Source of the DNA: Piscinibacter sp. HJYY11 | GTDB lineage: Bacteria > Pseudomonadota > Gammaproteobacteria > Burkholderiales > Burkholderiaceae_C | Direction: 5' to 3' | DNA: 64,000 nt | Assembly (NCBI RefSeq): GCF_016735515.1 | Contig: NZ_JAERQZ010000001.1 | Location: 3,150,746 to 3,214,745, forward strand | Part shown: in pieces, positions 38,939 to 48,358 of the stretch | Layout of the letters: every line of letters begins with the position of its first letter | Position numbering within the stretch: position 1 is the first letter of the stretch | The notes under the pieces: model-generated | The model's input: the letters and a program-made list of their open reading frames with translations, nothing else | Told to the model about the DNA's origin: nothing | Databases searched by the model: none | Made by a program: the position numbers and the translations under genes

Positions 38939-41900
38939 TCACGGGCTTGGCTTGGGGACGGGCGCGGGCAGCGCTCGGATTGCCGTGTCGAGCACCGTGG
39001 CCAGCTTCTCGAAGCCCGCCGCGGTGGGATGCAACTCGTCGATCCACTCGTTCGCTTGGGTCAGGGTGCCAGTCAGGTTGACCGCAAACGCCTTTCCTGC
39101 GAACGCGGCCTCTTTCACCAAGTCCGCAAACATGTCGTTGAGCCGCTCGATCAGCTGCTTCATCAGGTCGGTGCTCTTGGCCAGATCGGCTGCGTCCGTG
39201 GCATCAAGGCCCACGCGGGTGAAGGCCGGTTTGAGCCACGGCTTGCCAACCCTGACTTTTCCGTTGGGAATGGGAAAGTCGTAGCCCACGATGATGACGG
39301 GCTTGGCGCTAGTTGCCGAGGTGAGCGTTGCCAGCGCGCCCCGCATCACGCCTTTCAGATGAACGTCGATGAACGCCTTGACCGCATCGTCGTTGAGCTT
39401 GACCGCACCGTCCTTGCCCTCCAGCAAATCGTCTAGCGTGCTCCGGTCTTTCTTGTCCGTCAGCTTGTCCCAGTCGGGGTTTTGCGGTTTCCTGAAGAAC
39501 GACGGCTTCTGGTGCACGTCGTTGCCACCACCATCCAGAAGGACGAGATCGACATCGGCCAGCTCATCCACGGCAGCGGTCGCGCTTTGGGCGATGGCAG
39601 TCGACGTCGCCTGAGCGGACGCGAGATCCTTTTCGATCTCGTAGCCCCTGCTGCCCAGCGCGCGGCTCAGCGTGGGGAAGACGAGGGGGACGCCTTTCAC
39701 CAACCAGGAGTCGCCCAAGGTCATCACCAACACCTTCTGTGCGAATTTCTTCTTGGCTCCTCCGTCCCCATCTTCGACAGTGCAGCTGTCGTCCACGACC
39801 GCCGGCGGGCGCTCCAGCGCGTCGCTGGCCTCGAAGCTCAGGCCCGCCGGGCCCGGGCGGAGGGCCAGCTTGGTTTCCAGCAGTGCCGCAAAGAAGCCCA
39901 GCATCAGCGCGATCGCCGCATCGGTGCCCGGGCAGGCGTGCGTCGGAGCTCCGGCCGCCTTGCGGTCGCCACCAAAGACGGCATGGAAGTCCCGCGAGCC
40001 GCGTTCCCAGTTGGCTTGTGTCGCCGACAGAAGGCCCGCGACGACACGATCACCGCTCTTCACCGAAATGGCATGCGCACCGCTGCCCAAGGTGTGGTCT
40101 GCCGCGGCAGTGCGCCAGAGCAACTCGGGCGCCGCACGCATCTGGATGCCGCGGATGAAGTCCGCCATCAAGAAGGCGGAAGCTGCCTTGAAGTCGGGCA
40201 GGGCCGGACACTGCCCGCGCAGGCGCCAGAAGCTGCCTTCGCGCAACCATTCGGCGAGGATGCGGCGCAGCGTGCCGTCCACGGTCGGCACGAAACCCAT
40301 CACCACGCCCACCAGCGTTCGCGCCGCGTAGGTCGGATCGCTCGCATGGAGCGGGTTGGCGCGCACCGCCTTCACCAGAGGGGCGTTGGCCGTTCCAGGC
40401 GGGTTGGCGTCGAGCAAGGCCTGCATGGCCCGGCGCAGCGCCTGGCCATGTGCCTCGCCCACACGCGCCACATCGGCATTCGGGTGGGGCTGGAAGAAAT
40501 AGCGCGAGGGCGATGCAAAGTGACCCGGGTTGCGTGGCTTGTCATGCGGGCCCAGTGCGACATCGAGCCCACCCCAGGCGAAGGGCTGCGCGGGCCCGTC
40601 GAGGATGCCGAACCAATCCTTGCAGAAGTGCCCGAGCAGATCGTCCAGCAGCTCGCGCACGTCGAAGGTCAGGCGCCATTTCGAGTCGCCGGCATCCTGC
40701 GCGGCAGAGACGGTGATGTCGCGCAGGTGCTGCAAGCGGGCGGCCGTGAGATCGCGAGCGCGCTGGTAGGTCGCGTCCACGGGCAGCTTGCGGATCGCCT
40801 CGACGATGAAGGCCGACTCGCGCTCATAGCGTCCGTCCGCCGCGCCGGCATCGGAGCCGAGGAAGATGGGGCCGAAGGAGTACTGCATGCGGCCGAGGTA
40901 ACCGACCGCCGTGTAGAGCGACTCCTGGCGCAGCACGTGGTCGACGCCGGCCTGTGTCGCGACCAGCACGCCGAACGCACACTTGAGCTGGCCACCGTGA
41001 AATTCGCGGATCGCCGCCCAGATCGACTGCGCCCGGTAGTCGAGCAGAGACTCGGGGTCTTCGAGCGCCTCCTTCCAGGCTTGCAGCGCCACCGCCGGCC
41101 CCGCAGACCGCTCGAGTGACAGCAGACGTTCGATCTCTTCCTCGCCACGGTGAGCACGCCACAGCGGCATCTCGCCCGCGCCCGCGGCACGGACTGCCAT
41201 CTCGGCCACGATGGGCAAGGCCGGGGCGAAGAAATAGCTTCCCCATTCCAGTCGCACCAGCGGCCGCGGCTCTTCGTTCAGCGGCACCGCAGCTTCCAGC
41301 GTCACACGGTGCAGCTGGCCGGCCTCGTGGAAGAGGCAGGTCCTGGCCTGGCCCGGCATGGCCACGCCGAGCAGCGGGTCGGATTGGGCAGAATCGCCGC
41401 CGCTGGCATTGCTGCCGCTGAGCCAGCGCTGGATGACCTCGAACTGCTCGGACAGGCTGGCGTTGTAGGCCAGGAAGAAGAGTCCCCTTTCGGCTGCCGG
41501 ATCGTCGACAAGGCTGGGGCCGTAGCTCATGCCACGCCGCAAGAGCTTGGGCGGGCGAACCGGGCCCTGCGGCCCTTTCACAGGCTCCTCATTGCTCAGG
41601 TCACCCGGCGCCATGCGCTGGTTGGAACGCCGGATGTGCGCGTGCAGGGGGCAGATCGCACCACCGGGGTCTCCACCAAAGCTGAAGTTGTTCGACCCCA
41701 CGGGCGGGGGCCTGCGCACCAGCGGTTCGCCCGGCGTGCCGTGCGTGGCCCCTTCCGGCCAGCGGCCCATCAGCTTGGCACGGACGATGTCGGCATCCAG
41801 CTGCGGTGTCACCGACCCGACCGCGGCGTCGAGGGCCGCAACGTCCTGGCGCAGCTTGCGCACGACGAGGAAACTGCCGTTCTGCAGCCACCTCGCGAAG

Positions 41901-43540
41901 GGTTGGCTCGCTGCCGGCGAACGATGGTCCACGGCGTTGGCGTATCCGCACAGCGCTTCGCCCACGTGGCTGTGGTCGCGCGCCCTGGGGCTGGCCTTGG
42001 TAGCATCGAAGACCGGCCCGGTCTGGGCATCACGCCAGCCGAAGTGATCGGTCGTGTGGCCGGCCTTGCTCTTCTGCCGGTGCAGCCATTGCACCGCCAG
42101 CCGTTGACTCGGCTGGGTCCACTTCGAGAGAAACGCACACAGCTGGGTCCTCGCATCGTTGGGCGTGACCGCAACGGCACCAGTCTTCAGGCGCACCTGC
42201 AGCAGCAGATGGACCTCGGCCAACTCGATGTGCGTGGTGCCGGCGTAGTCATCCTGCTCGGTGGCGCCGAATGTGCCTCCCGTGAGGCGTGGTGGCAGGC
42301 GCCAGTTGCGCGGGTGGTTGAGCCGCACGTCGCCCAGCAGGCCTGCGCGGCGCGGCATGCCCTCGAAGAATGCATCGGGCCAGGCACGCAGCTCTTCGTC
42401 GGAGAAGCCTGCGAGCCGCAGCCCCTCGACCGAGAAGGCGACATTGACACTGATCCCATCGCCGTTGAAGGGCTGGTCGTGGTGTGTCAGCGGAAGCTTC
42501 TGCAGGAATGCACCCAGCTCCGCGGAACTTGCGAAGCGCATCAGGAGGACGCCACCGTGGTCCGCCTCCAGCGGGGTGAGGATGCCCGCCTGGACGTGCT
42601 TCCGCTCGGCTGGCGGCAGCACGTCGGTCAGCGCAGCCTGCAACGGCGGAGCCTTGCGTGCCGGTGGCGGATCGGATTCGACCCGCTTCAGCCAGTCCAG
42701 CGCGTCGGCAAAACGCTCGAGCGCGTCGTCGAGGTCCACACTGCCACTGCGATGGAGGTAGGCCAGCCTGGACAGGGCCTCGCACCCCGCTCGGTGCAGC
42801 ACCCAGCCATCGTGCGTTCCAGGCAGGTAGACATCGGTGAGCCGGTGCAGTGCGGCAAGCGCGCGAACACTCTGGCGCACCAGGAGATAGTTGCCCCCGA
42901 AGGGCGTGGCGTAGGGTTGGCTGCCCGGAAAGCGGGGGTCGGCCTGGCCACCATCGCTCAGCGCGTGCTCCACCTCGTCCGCATTCAGCGTGCTCATCAG
43001 CCGGGCCGGCGCCTCTTGCCCGGTCTTCTGCCGCTGCAGCCACTCCTGCCTGCGCAGCAGGTCGACGTCGCCCGCGGTCATCTGCGACTGCGAATAGAAG
43101 AACGGCGAATGAACCTGGTGACGACGAAGCCAGGTCATCCATTGCTCGTAGCTCGACTCCCAGCCGTACACGTAGCCCTCGGTGTTGCTGAAGATGAGGT
43201 CGAGCAGGCGGGCCACCTTCTGCCAGATCACCCGCATGTAGGGCTCCCAGGCGCCGTCGAAGGTGACGGACAACATCAGCAGGTTCTGCGGCTCGATGAT
43301 GCCCACGCGCACCGAGTGGATCAGGCCGATGCGATCGACCGAATCGGCCAGCACCCGCGTCAGCTCGAATTCCTGCTGGCCGGCGCGCCCGAGTTGAAGC
43401 AATTGCAGGACGCGCTCGGCGCGCGTCTTGTAGCTCACGGCGTCAAGCGACGGGACGAGACCTTGCCGAATGGGCGCTGCAACCGTCAGGTCCGACGTGT
43501 CCAGCATCTGGCCGGTCTTGGGCTTGATCTCGCGGCGCAT
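38939..43540 (-). CDS. DyP-type peroxidase / cytochrome P450 / SGNH hydrolase fusion
   Basis: A 1533-residue single chain with no signal peptide. Residues 1-300 match no family I recognise. Residues 305-780 are a DyP-type peroxidase: GWRDA (501-505) stands for GxxDG with D504 kept, AHIRRSNQR carries the expected heme-ligand H635, and LLRRGMSYG carries R668/R669. Residues 830-1225 are P450-like, with heme-ligand C1203 in THACPG; the ExxR motif is DFIR (D1127, R1130), and the I-helix reads GFVPTVDGT without the acid-Thr pair. Residues 1268-1525 are an SGNH hydrolase with GDS (S1278), GGND (1338-1341) and DELHP (D1501, H1504). No redox partner is encoded nearby. Substrate unknown; a peroxide-driven lipid or oxylipin route is a guess. 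Confidence 0.88.
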   Translation of the reverse strand: MRREIKPKTGQMLDTSDLTVAAPIRQGLVPSLDAVSYKTRAERVLQLLQLGRAGQQEFELTRVLADSVDRIGLIHSVRVGIIEPQNLLMLSVTFDGAWEPYMRVIWQKVARLLDLIFSNTEGYVYGWESSYEQWMTWLRRHQVHSPFFYSQSQMTAGDVDLLRRQEWLQRQKTGQEAPARLMSTLNADEVEHALSDGGQADPRFPGSQPYATPFGGNYLLVRQSVRALAALHRLTDVYLPGTHDGWVLHRAGCEALSRLAYLHRSGSVDLDDALERFADALDWLKRVESDPPPARKAPPLQAALTDVLPPAERKHVQAGILTPLEADHGGVLLMRFASSAELGAFLQKLPLTHHDQPFNGDGISVNVAFSVEGLRLAGFSDEELRAWPDAFFEGMPRRAGLLGDVRLNHPRNWRLPPRLTGGTFGATEQDDYAGTTHIELAEVHLLLQVRLKTGAVAVTPNDARTQLCAFLSKWTQPSQRLAVQWLHRQKSKAGHTTDHFGWRDAQTGPVFDATKASPRARDHSHVGEALCGYANAVDHRSPAASQPFARWLQNGSFLVVRKLRQDVAALDAAVGSVTPQLDADIVRAKLMGRWPEGATHGTPGEPLVRRPPPVGSNNFSFGGDPGGAICPLHAHIRRSNQRMAPGDLSNEEPVKGPQGPVRPPKLLRRGMSYGPSLVDDPAAERGLFFLAYNASLSEQFEVIQRWLSGSNASGGDSAQSDPLLGVAMPGQARTCLFHEAGQLHRVTLEAAVPLNEEPRPLVRLEWGSYFFAPALPIVAEMAVRAAGAGEMPLWRAHRGEEEIERLLSLERSAGPAVALQAWKEALEDPESLLDYRAQSIWAAIREFHGGQLKCAFGVLVATQAGVDHVLRQESLYTAVGYLGRMQYSFGPIFLGSDAGAADGRYERESAFIVEAIRKLPVDATYQRARDLTAARLQHLRDITVSAAQDAGDSKWRLTFDVRELLDDLLGHFCKDWFGILDGPAQPFAWGGLDVALGPHDKPRNPGHFASPSRYFFQPHPNADVARVGEAHGQALRRAMQALLDANPPGTANAPLVKAVRANPLHASDPTYAARTLVGVVMGFVPTVDGTLRRILAEWLREGSFWRLRGQCPALPDFKAASAFLMADFIRGIQMRAAPELLWRTAAADHTLGSGAHAISVKSGDRVVAGLLSATQANWERGSRDFHAVFGGDRKAAGAPTHACPGTDAAIALMLGFFAALLETKLALRPGPAGLSFEASDALERPPAVVDDSCTVEDGDGGAKKKFAQKVLVMTLGDSWLVKGVPLVFPTLSRALGSRGYEIEKDLASAQATSTAIAQSATAAVDELADVDLVLLDGGGNDVHQKPSFFRKPQNPDWDKLTDKKDRSTLDDLLEGKDGAVKLNDDAVKAFIDVHLKGVMRGALATLTSATSAKPVIIVGYDFPIPNGKVRVGKPWLKPAFTRVGLDATDAADLAKSTDLMKQLIERLNDMFADLVKEAAFAGKAFAVNLTGTLTQANEWIDELHPTAAGFEKLATVLDTAIRALPAPVPKPSP

Positions 43541-43629
43541 GGCGTACCTCCCTGTTCATTCGATGTTCGCCGATGTTCACGACTTCCATCTACTGAAAAT
43601 TGAGGTTGTGCAAGGCCCGGGCCCGGGAG

Positions 43630-44466
43630 CTACTCCTTCTTGCCGTCGTCCACCGGATTGATCTCGTCGAGATCGAGGAGGTGGCCCCAGCCGCGCTTGG
43701 CGTTGAGGTAGCGCAGGTTCGCCGCGTTGACGCCGGTGACGTGCGGCTCGGCCTGGATGTGGTTCAACCCGCCGGCACGCAGGTCCTGGTGCTTCTTCGG
43801 GTTGTTGCTCATCAGGCGCATCGGCTTGTCGCCGCGCAGGTGCAGCAGCATGGTCGCGGCGTCGCTGAAGTCGCGGCTGTCGTCGGGCAAGCCGAGTGAC
43901 CGGTTGGCCTGGTAGGTGTCTTCGCCGGCATCCTGCAGCACGTAGGTGATGGCCTTGGCCCACAGGCCGATGCCGCGGCCTTCGTGGCCGCTCATGTAGA
44001 CGACCGCGCCGCAGCGCTCGGCCTCGATGCGCTTGAACGCGCGCTGCAGCTGCGGCCCGCATTCACAACGCATCGAGCCGAAGACGTCGCCCGTGAGGCA
44101 GCAGGAGTGCACGCGCACGAGCGGGTTCTCGGCTTCGCGCAAATCGCCCATCACCAGCACGCTGTTGACCGACATGTTGTTGGACAGCACCGAGAAGAGA
44201 TGCTGCTCGCCGCGGCCGCGCAGCGCGTCGGCGATGCGGTTGGCCTCGGCCAGCTCGGTGTGGCGCACGAAGGCGTACCACTTGAACGTCTCCTGCTTGC
44301 CGGCGACATCCATCGGCAGCGGGATCGGGCCCAGCACGTTCAGGATGGCGCCGGGGCGCTCGCTCACCGCATCGGGCGCGAGCACCGCGCCGCTCGAGTC
44401 GACGCGGATCAGCCGGCCCTGCGCGACGAGCCGCGCACGTATCGTGGGATCGATGTATGAAAACAT
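43630..44466 (-). CDS. ribA: GTP cyclohydrolase II
   Basis: A 278-residue protein from the ATG at 44464-44466 (MFSYIDPTIRARL). Upstream Met codons are possible up to 44487, but the earliest would overlap the divergent gene's start. It opens GTP to the pyrimidine precursor of riboflavin. Zinc ligands are C123, C134 and C136 (SCCLTGDVFGSMRCECG) and the GHEGRGIGL motif is present. It is longer than the 200-residue E. coli enzyme, with about 60 extra N-terminal residues, and stands alone and away from other rib genes, so it may be an extra copy. Confidence 0.9.
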   Translation of the reverse strand: MFSYIDPTIRARLVAQGRLIRVDSSGAVLAPDAVSERPGAILNVLGPIPLPMDVAGKQETFKWYAFVRHTELAEANRIADALRGRGEQHLFSVLSNNMSVNSVLVMGDLREAENPLVRVHSCCLTGDVFGSMRCECGPQLQRAFKRIEAERCGAVVYMSGHEGRGIGLWAKAITYVLQDAGEDTYQANRSLGLPDDSRDFSDAATMLLHLRGDKPMRLMSNNPKKHQDLRAGGLNHIQAEPHVTGVNAANLRYLNAKRGWGHLLDLDEINPVDDGKKE

Positions 44467-44485
44467 CCGCATACGATAAAGCATC

Positions 44486-45136
44486 ATGAGTTTTCACTAC
44501 CAAACCGTCCCGGTCACCCCCTTCCAGCAGAACTGCTCCATCGTCTGGTGCGACGAGACGATGGAAGGCGCCGTCGTCGACCCGGGTGGCGAGCTGCCGC
44601 GGCTGCTCGCCGCCGCGCAGAAGCTCGGCGTCACGCTGAAGCAGATCCTGCTCACCCACGCCCACATCGACCACGCCGGCGGCACCGGCACGCTCGCCCG
44701 CGAGCTCGGCCTGCCCATCGTCGGCCCGCACGAGGCCGACCAGTTCTGGATCGACGGCCTGCCGCAGCAGAGCGCGATGTTCGGCTTCCCGCCGGCCGAG
44801 ATGTTCACGCCCACACGCTGGCTGCACGACGGCGACACGGTGCAGGTGGGGCGCTGCACGCTGCAGGTGCGCCACTGCCCGGGCCACACGCCGGGGCACG
44901 TGGTGTTTTTCGAGCCCACCTCCAGACGGGCCTTCGTGGGCGACGTGCTGTTCGCCGGCGGCATCGGCCGCACCGACTTCCCGATGGGTGACTTCGACAC
45001 GCTGGTCGATTCGATCCGCACACGCCTCTGGCCGATGGGCAACGAGGTGGTGTTCATTCCCGGGCATGGGCCGGAGAGCAGCTTCGGGGAGGAACGACGA
45101 CGCAACCCCTATGTCCGCGACCTGGCAGGCTCGTGA
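44486..45136 (+). CDS. MBL-fold metallo-hydrolase (glyoxalase II-like)
   Basis: A 216-residue metallo-beta-lactamase-fold hydrolase. The metal motif THAHIDHAGG gives H58, H60, D62 and H63; later ligands are in HCPGHTPGHVVF (His), GDVLF (Asp) and PGHG (His). It resembles YcbL/GloB-like thioesterases. The start lies only 19 bp from the chosen ribA start, on the other strand, and shows no ribosome-binding site, so a leaderless transcript is possible. Confidence 0.93.
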   Translation: MSFHYQTVPVTPFQQNCSIVWCDETMEGAVVDPGGELPRLLAAAQKLGVTLKQILLTHAHIDHAGGTGTLARELGLPIVGPHEADQFWIDGLPQQSAMFGFPPAEMFTPTRWLHDGDTVQVGRCTLQVRHCPGHTPGHVVFFEPTSRRAFVGDVLFAGGIGRTDFPMGDFDTLVDSIRTRLWPMGNEVVFIPGHGPESSFGEERRRNPYVRDLAGS

Positions 45137-45262
45137 GGCCGGCAGGTGAATAAGTCACAGGTCGGCCAGTTCACATTCACACCAGAGAAGCGCAGCGCAT
45201 CCCTAAATTGATGGGCATGCGTCGGGAGGAGGGCTCCCGCCGCCATCACAAGGGAAGCTGCC

Positions 45263-45925
45263 ATGCTCGAAGACGCCTGCCTCGCCCGCCCTGTCGTTGC
45301 CCCATACACCGGCCCTGAGCGACGAAGCGCCCCGCCCACCGCCCGGTGGCTGGCCCGCATGCTCGACGAGATGGACCACGGCATGCTGCTGCTCGCGCCC
45401 GACGGCACCCTGCACCACGCCAACCAACCCGCCCGGCTGGAGCTGGCCCGCCACGACACGCTGCAGCTCTTCGGCTCGCGCGTGCAGGCCGCTCGGCGCG
45501 AACAGCAAGGTAGCCTGCTCGGCGCCTTGGCCGACGCCGGCCACGGCCGGCGCCGCCTGCTGATGCTCGGGCAAGGCGCGATGCTGCCCGTGGCCGCCGT
45601 GCCGCTGAACGAGGGCAGCCGCGAGAGCGACGTGATGGTGTTGCTGCTGCTCGGCAAGCGGCAGAACTGCGCCGGCCTGACGGTCGACTTCTATGCCCAC
45701 ACCCACGGCCTCACCGTCGCCGAGGCGCGTGTGCTGCAGGCCCTGTGCGGCGGCTTGCGGCCGAAGGAAGTCGCGCGCCAGTTCGACGTGGCGGTGTCGA
45801 CCGTGCGCACGCAGATCAGCAGCATCCGCCACAAGACCCAGACGGCGAGCATCCGCGACCTGGTGGAGCGGGTGAGCACGCTGCCGCCCATCGCGTCCCG
45901 CATGCGCTCAGCGCTTGTGTGCTGA
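45263..45925 (+). CDS. LuxR-type transcriptional regulator with PAS-like N-terminus
   Basis: A 220-residue protein. Residues 30-130 look like a small PAS-type sensor (MDHGMLLLAPDGTLHHANQPA). Residues 148-205 are a LuxR helix-turn-helix (GLTVAEARVLQALCGGLRPKEVARQFDVAVSTVRTQ). No receiver domain, so it is not a response regulator. Ligand and targets unknown. Confidence 0.88.
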   Translation: MLEDACLARPVVAPYTGPERRSAPPTARWLARMLDEMDHGMLLLAPDGTLHHANQPARLELARHDTLQLFGSRVQAARREQQGSLLGALADAGHGRRRLLMLGQGAMLPVAAVPLNEGSRESDVMVLLLLGKRQNCAGLTVDFYAHTHGLTVAEARVLQALCGGLRPKEVARQFDVAVSTVRTQISSIRHKTQTASIRDLVERVSTLPPIASRMRSALVC

Positions 45926-46029
45926 AGCGTCGCACCGTGGTGGAGCCGACCCATCGCCATTGGCTTGGCGTGCTAGAGTTTTCGCCTCTCGGTCCTCCAC
46001 CGCACGCCCTGCAGGCGTGGCCGCCTTTC

Positions 46030-46683
46030 ATGGACTCCGTTCGAACGGCACAGCACTCTGTCGCGTCGCTGCTTTCCGATTCGGTGCAGGCGCTGGCCGC
46101 GCGAGGCGTGGAGAAGAGCTACCCCAAGGGCACGTTGCTCATCCACGAGGGCGACGTGGGCGAGATGCTCTTCATCGTGCTCAGCGGCCGCGTGAAGGCC
46201 TATTCCACCGAAGACGGCGAGCGCGAGATCGTCTACGGCGTCTACGGCCCCGGTGAATACATCGGCGAGATGAGCCTCGATGGCGGCCCGCGCTCGGCCT
46301 CGGTCGTGACGCTCGAGCCCACGCGCTGCGTGGTCGTGGGCCGCACCCCGCTGCGCGAGCACATCGCCAACCATCCCGACTTCGCCTTCGAGCTGCTGGC
46401 CCGCGTGATCCGCCGTGCGCGCATGGCCACGCTGAGCGCGCGCAACATGGCGCTGCTCGATGTCTACGGCCGCGTGGTCAAGCTGCTCGAAGAGCTGGCC
46501 CAGCCGCTGCCCGACGGCCGGCGCCTGATTTCGCCACGGCCGACGCACGCCGAGATGGCGCACCGCGTGGGCTGCTCGCGCGAGATGGTGAGCCGGCTGA
46601 TGAAGGACCTGGAGCAGGGCGGCTACGTGCTGCCGCAGGGCAAGACCTGGCTGATCCAGCGGCCGATGCCGGCGCGCTGGTAG
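46030..46683 (+). CDS. Crp/Fnr-family regulator
   Basis: A 217-residue protein from the ATG at 46030. The cyclic-nucleotide-binding fold (about 15-125) includes GEYIGEMSLDGGPRSASV, close to the CRP phosphate cassette (GE...RSA), so cAMP-like binding is possible. The C-terminal winged helix holds THAEMAHRVGCSREMVSRLMKDLEQGG. There are no Cys residues in an FNR iron-sulfur pattern, so it is not an oxygen sensor of that type. Confidence 0.93.
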   Translation: MDSVRTAQHSVASLLSDSVQALAARGVEKSYPKGTLLIHEGDVGEMLFIVLSGRVKAYSTEDGEREIVYGVYGPGEYIGEMSLDGGPRSASVVTLEPTRCVVVGRTPLREHIANHPDFAFELLARVIRRARMATLSARNMALLDVYGRVVKLLEELAQPLPDGRRLISPRPTHAEMAHRVGCSREMVSRLMKDLEQGGYVLPQGKTWLIQRPMPARW

Positions 46684-46785
46684 GGCGTCGCTAACCGAAC
46701 ATCGGTGCGGCTTGTCCGTCAGATGGCGGATGCACGCGCCGCAGGCGGCTTCTAGAGTGACGCTCACCACTCCGGAACACCGCCC

Positions 46786-47367
46786 ATGAACGCCTCATCG
46801 CCCACACGGCACCCGTCTCTCCTTCTGCTCGCCCTCGCGGCCTTCGCACTGGCCGGTTGCGGTGGCGGTGACGACGACCACCCGCTCGCGCCGGCCACAC
46901 CGGTGCAGCCCATCAGCTGCACGCCCCAGGGCGGCAGCGGCACCGCCGGCCTGTCGCTCTACGGCGCCACCTCGTACAGCGGCCTGTCGGGCGCGAGCTC
47001 GACCTCGGGCACCGTGGTCTTCGACCCGGGCGAGATCGGCTACAACAACCCCAACCTCGCCTCGACGGCGCGCACCGGCTCGCTGCGGGCGGCGCTATGG
47101 GCCGTGCCGTATTCCTATGCGGGGGGCGGCATCACCGGCTACGTGGTCGCCACCTACGCCATCACCTTCACCGGTGGCGGCAACCAGCTCTACAACTTCA
47201 CGTCGGCCAACCTGGCCGCGCACACGCTGAATGCCACCACGCCGCCGCGCGGCGCCTACTGCATGGTGGTCACCCTGGAGCAATACGACAGCGTGAACTG
47301 CACCAGCGCCGACCGTTACTGCATCGTCGACTGGCAGCAATACGCCACCAGCGCCACCTTCCAGTGA
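46786..47367 (+). CDS. Predicted lipoprotein of unknown function
   Basis: A 193-residue protein with a lipoprotein signal (LALAAFALAGC, lipid-attached Cys about residue 25) followed by a GGGDDD linker. The mature part is Gly/Ser/Thr-rich and likely beta-structured, with five or so cysteines that could form disulfides. I recognise no family. It is followed, after 4 bp, by the stop of the convergent M48 protease gene. Confidence 0.75.
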   Translation: MNASSPTRHPSLLLLALAAFALAGCGGGDDDHPLAPATPVQPISCTPQGGSGTAGLSLYGATSYSGLSGASSTSGTVVFDPGEIGYNNPNLASTARTGSLRAALWAVPYSYAGGGITGYVVATYAITFTGGGNQLYNFTSANLAAHTLNATTPPRGAYCMVVTLEQYDSVNCTSADRYCIVDWQQYATSATFQ

Positions 47368-47371
47368 ACGA

Positions 47372-48310
47372 TCAGCCCTTGGCCGGCGCCGCTGCCGGCT
47401 TGGGCGGCTCGAAGCGCTGCGCCGGCTTGGGCGCCCGCGCATACAGCCCTTCCACCTTGGGCAGGGCCGTCTCGATGTCACGGATGCGGGTCGGCCCCGA
47501 CGGGTGGGTCGAGAGGAACTGCGGCGGCGCACCCTTGCTGGCCTGGCCCATCTTGTTCCACAGGCTCACGCCGGCACGCGGGTCGTAGCCGGCGCGGGCG
47601 GCGAGCTCCATGCCGACCAGGTCGGCTTCCGACTCGTCTTCGCGGCCGAACTTGAGCGTGAGCAGCTGGCCGCCCATGTCGGCGGCCATGCGGCCGGCGT
47701 TGCCCAGGCCGAAGATGGCGGCGCCGATCTCGATGGCGCCCCGGGTCGCCAGCGTCTTGCCCATGCGCTCACGCGCATGCTCGCGCAGCGCATGGGCCAT
47801 CTCGTGGCCCATGATCATCGCGACCTCGTCGTCGTTGAGCTGCAGCTTCTCGAGGATGCCGTAGTAGAAGGCGATCTTGCCGCCCGGCATGCAGAAGGCG
47901 TTGATCTGCTGCGAGCCGAGCAGGTTGACCTCCCACTTCCAGTCCTTGGCGCGCGGGTTCCAGTCGTTGGTGAAGGGGATCAGCCGCTGCGCGATGGCGC
48001 GCAGGCGCACCACCTGGGGGTGGCTGTCGGGGGCCAGCGCCTTCTTCTCGGCGGCCTGCTGCTTCATCTGGGCGTACTGGCCCTGTGCCGCGCCCTCCAC
48101 CTGCTCGGCCGAGATGAACTTGGTGAAGGTCGACTCCTTGCCCACCTCCACGCCCTCGCGCGCCCAGGCCGGCACGGCCAAGAGGCCGGCGCCGCCGACC
48201 AGCGCGCCGGTGAAGAGGCGGCGGCCGTGCATGGCGCAGGCACACCCGGGGCGGTGCCACTCGGGCGCAGGGGAGAGGTCGGCGTCAGGCTGGAAGAAGT
48301 CTTGTCTCAT
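47372..48310 (-). CDS. M48-family metalloprotease
   Basis: A 312-residue zinc protease. HEMAH at 169-173 supplies two zinc His and the catalytic Glu; the third ligand is the Glu in ESEAD. The signal region (about 28-50) has a twin-arginine-like GRRLFTG before a hydrophobic stretch, so export by Tat is possible, with C-rich GCACAMHGRR just before it. Related periplasmic enzymes (LoiP/BepA type) act in outer-membrane quality control. Confidence 0.92.
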   Translation of the reverse strand: MRQDFFQPDADLSPAPEWHRPGCACAMHGRRLFTGALVGGAGLLAVPAWAREGVEVGKESTFTKFISAEQVEGAAQGQYAQMKQQAAEKKALAPDSHPQVVRLRAIAQRLIPFTNDWNPRAKDWKWEVNLLGSQQINAFCMPGGKIAFYYGILEKLQLNDDEVAMIMGHEMAHALREHARERMGKTLATRGAIEIGAAIFGLGNAGRMAADMGGQLLTLKFGREDESEADLVGMELAARAGYDPRAGVSLWNKMGQASKGAPPQFLSTHPSGPTRIRDIETALPKVEGLYARAPKPAQRFEPPKPAAAPAKG

Positions 48311-48358
48311 GGCGTCTCGGAGTCCTGAAGGGCAAATGTTGTTCCAGGCGGCAGTTTT

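Noticed and set aside
46030..46683. FNR-type oxygen sensor
   Set aside because: No N-terminal cysteine cluster for an iron-sulfur centre.
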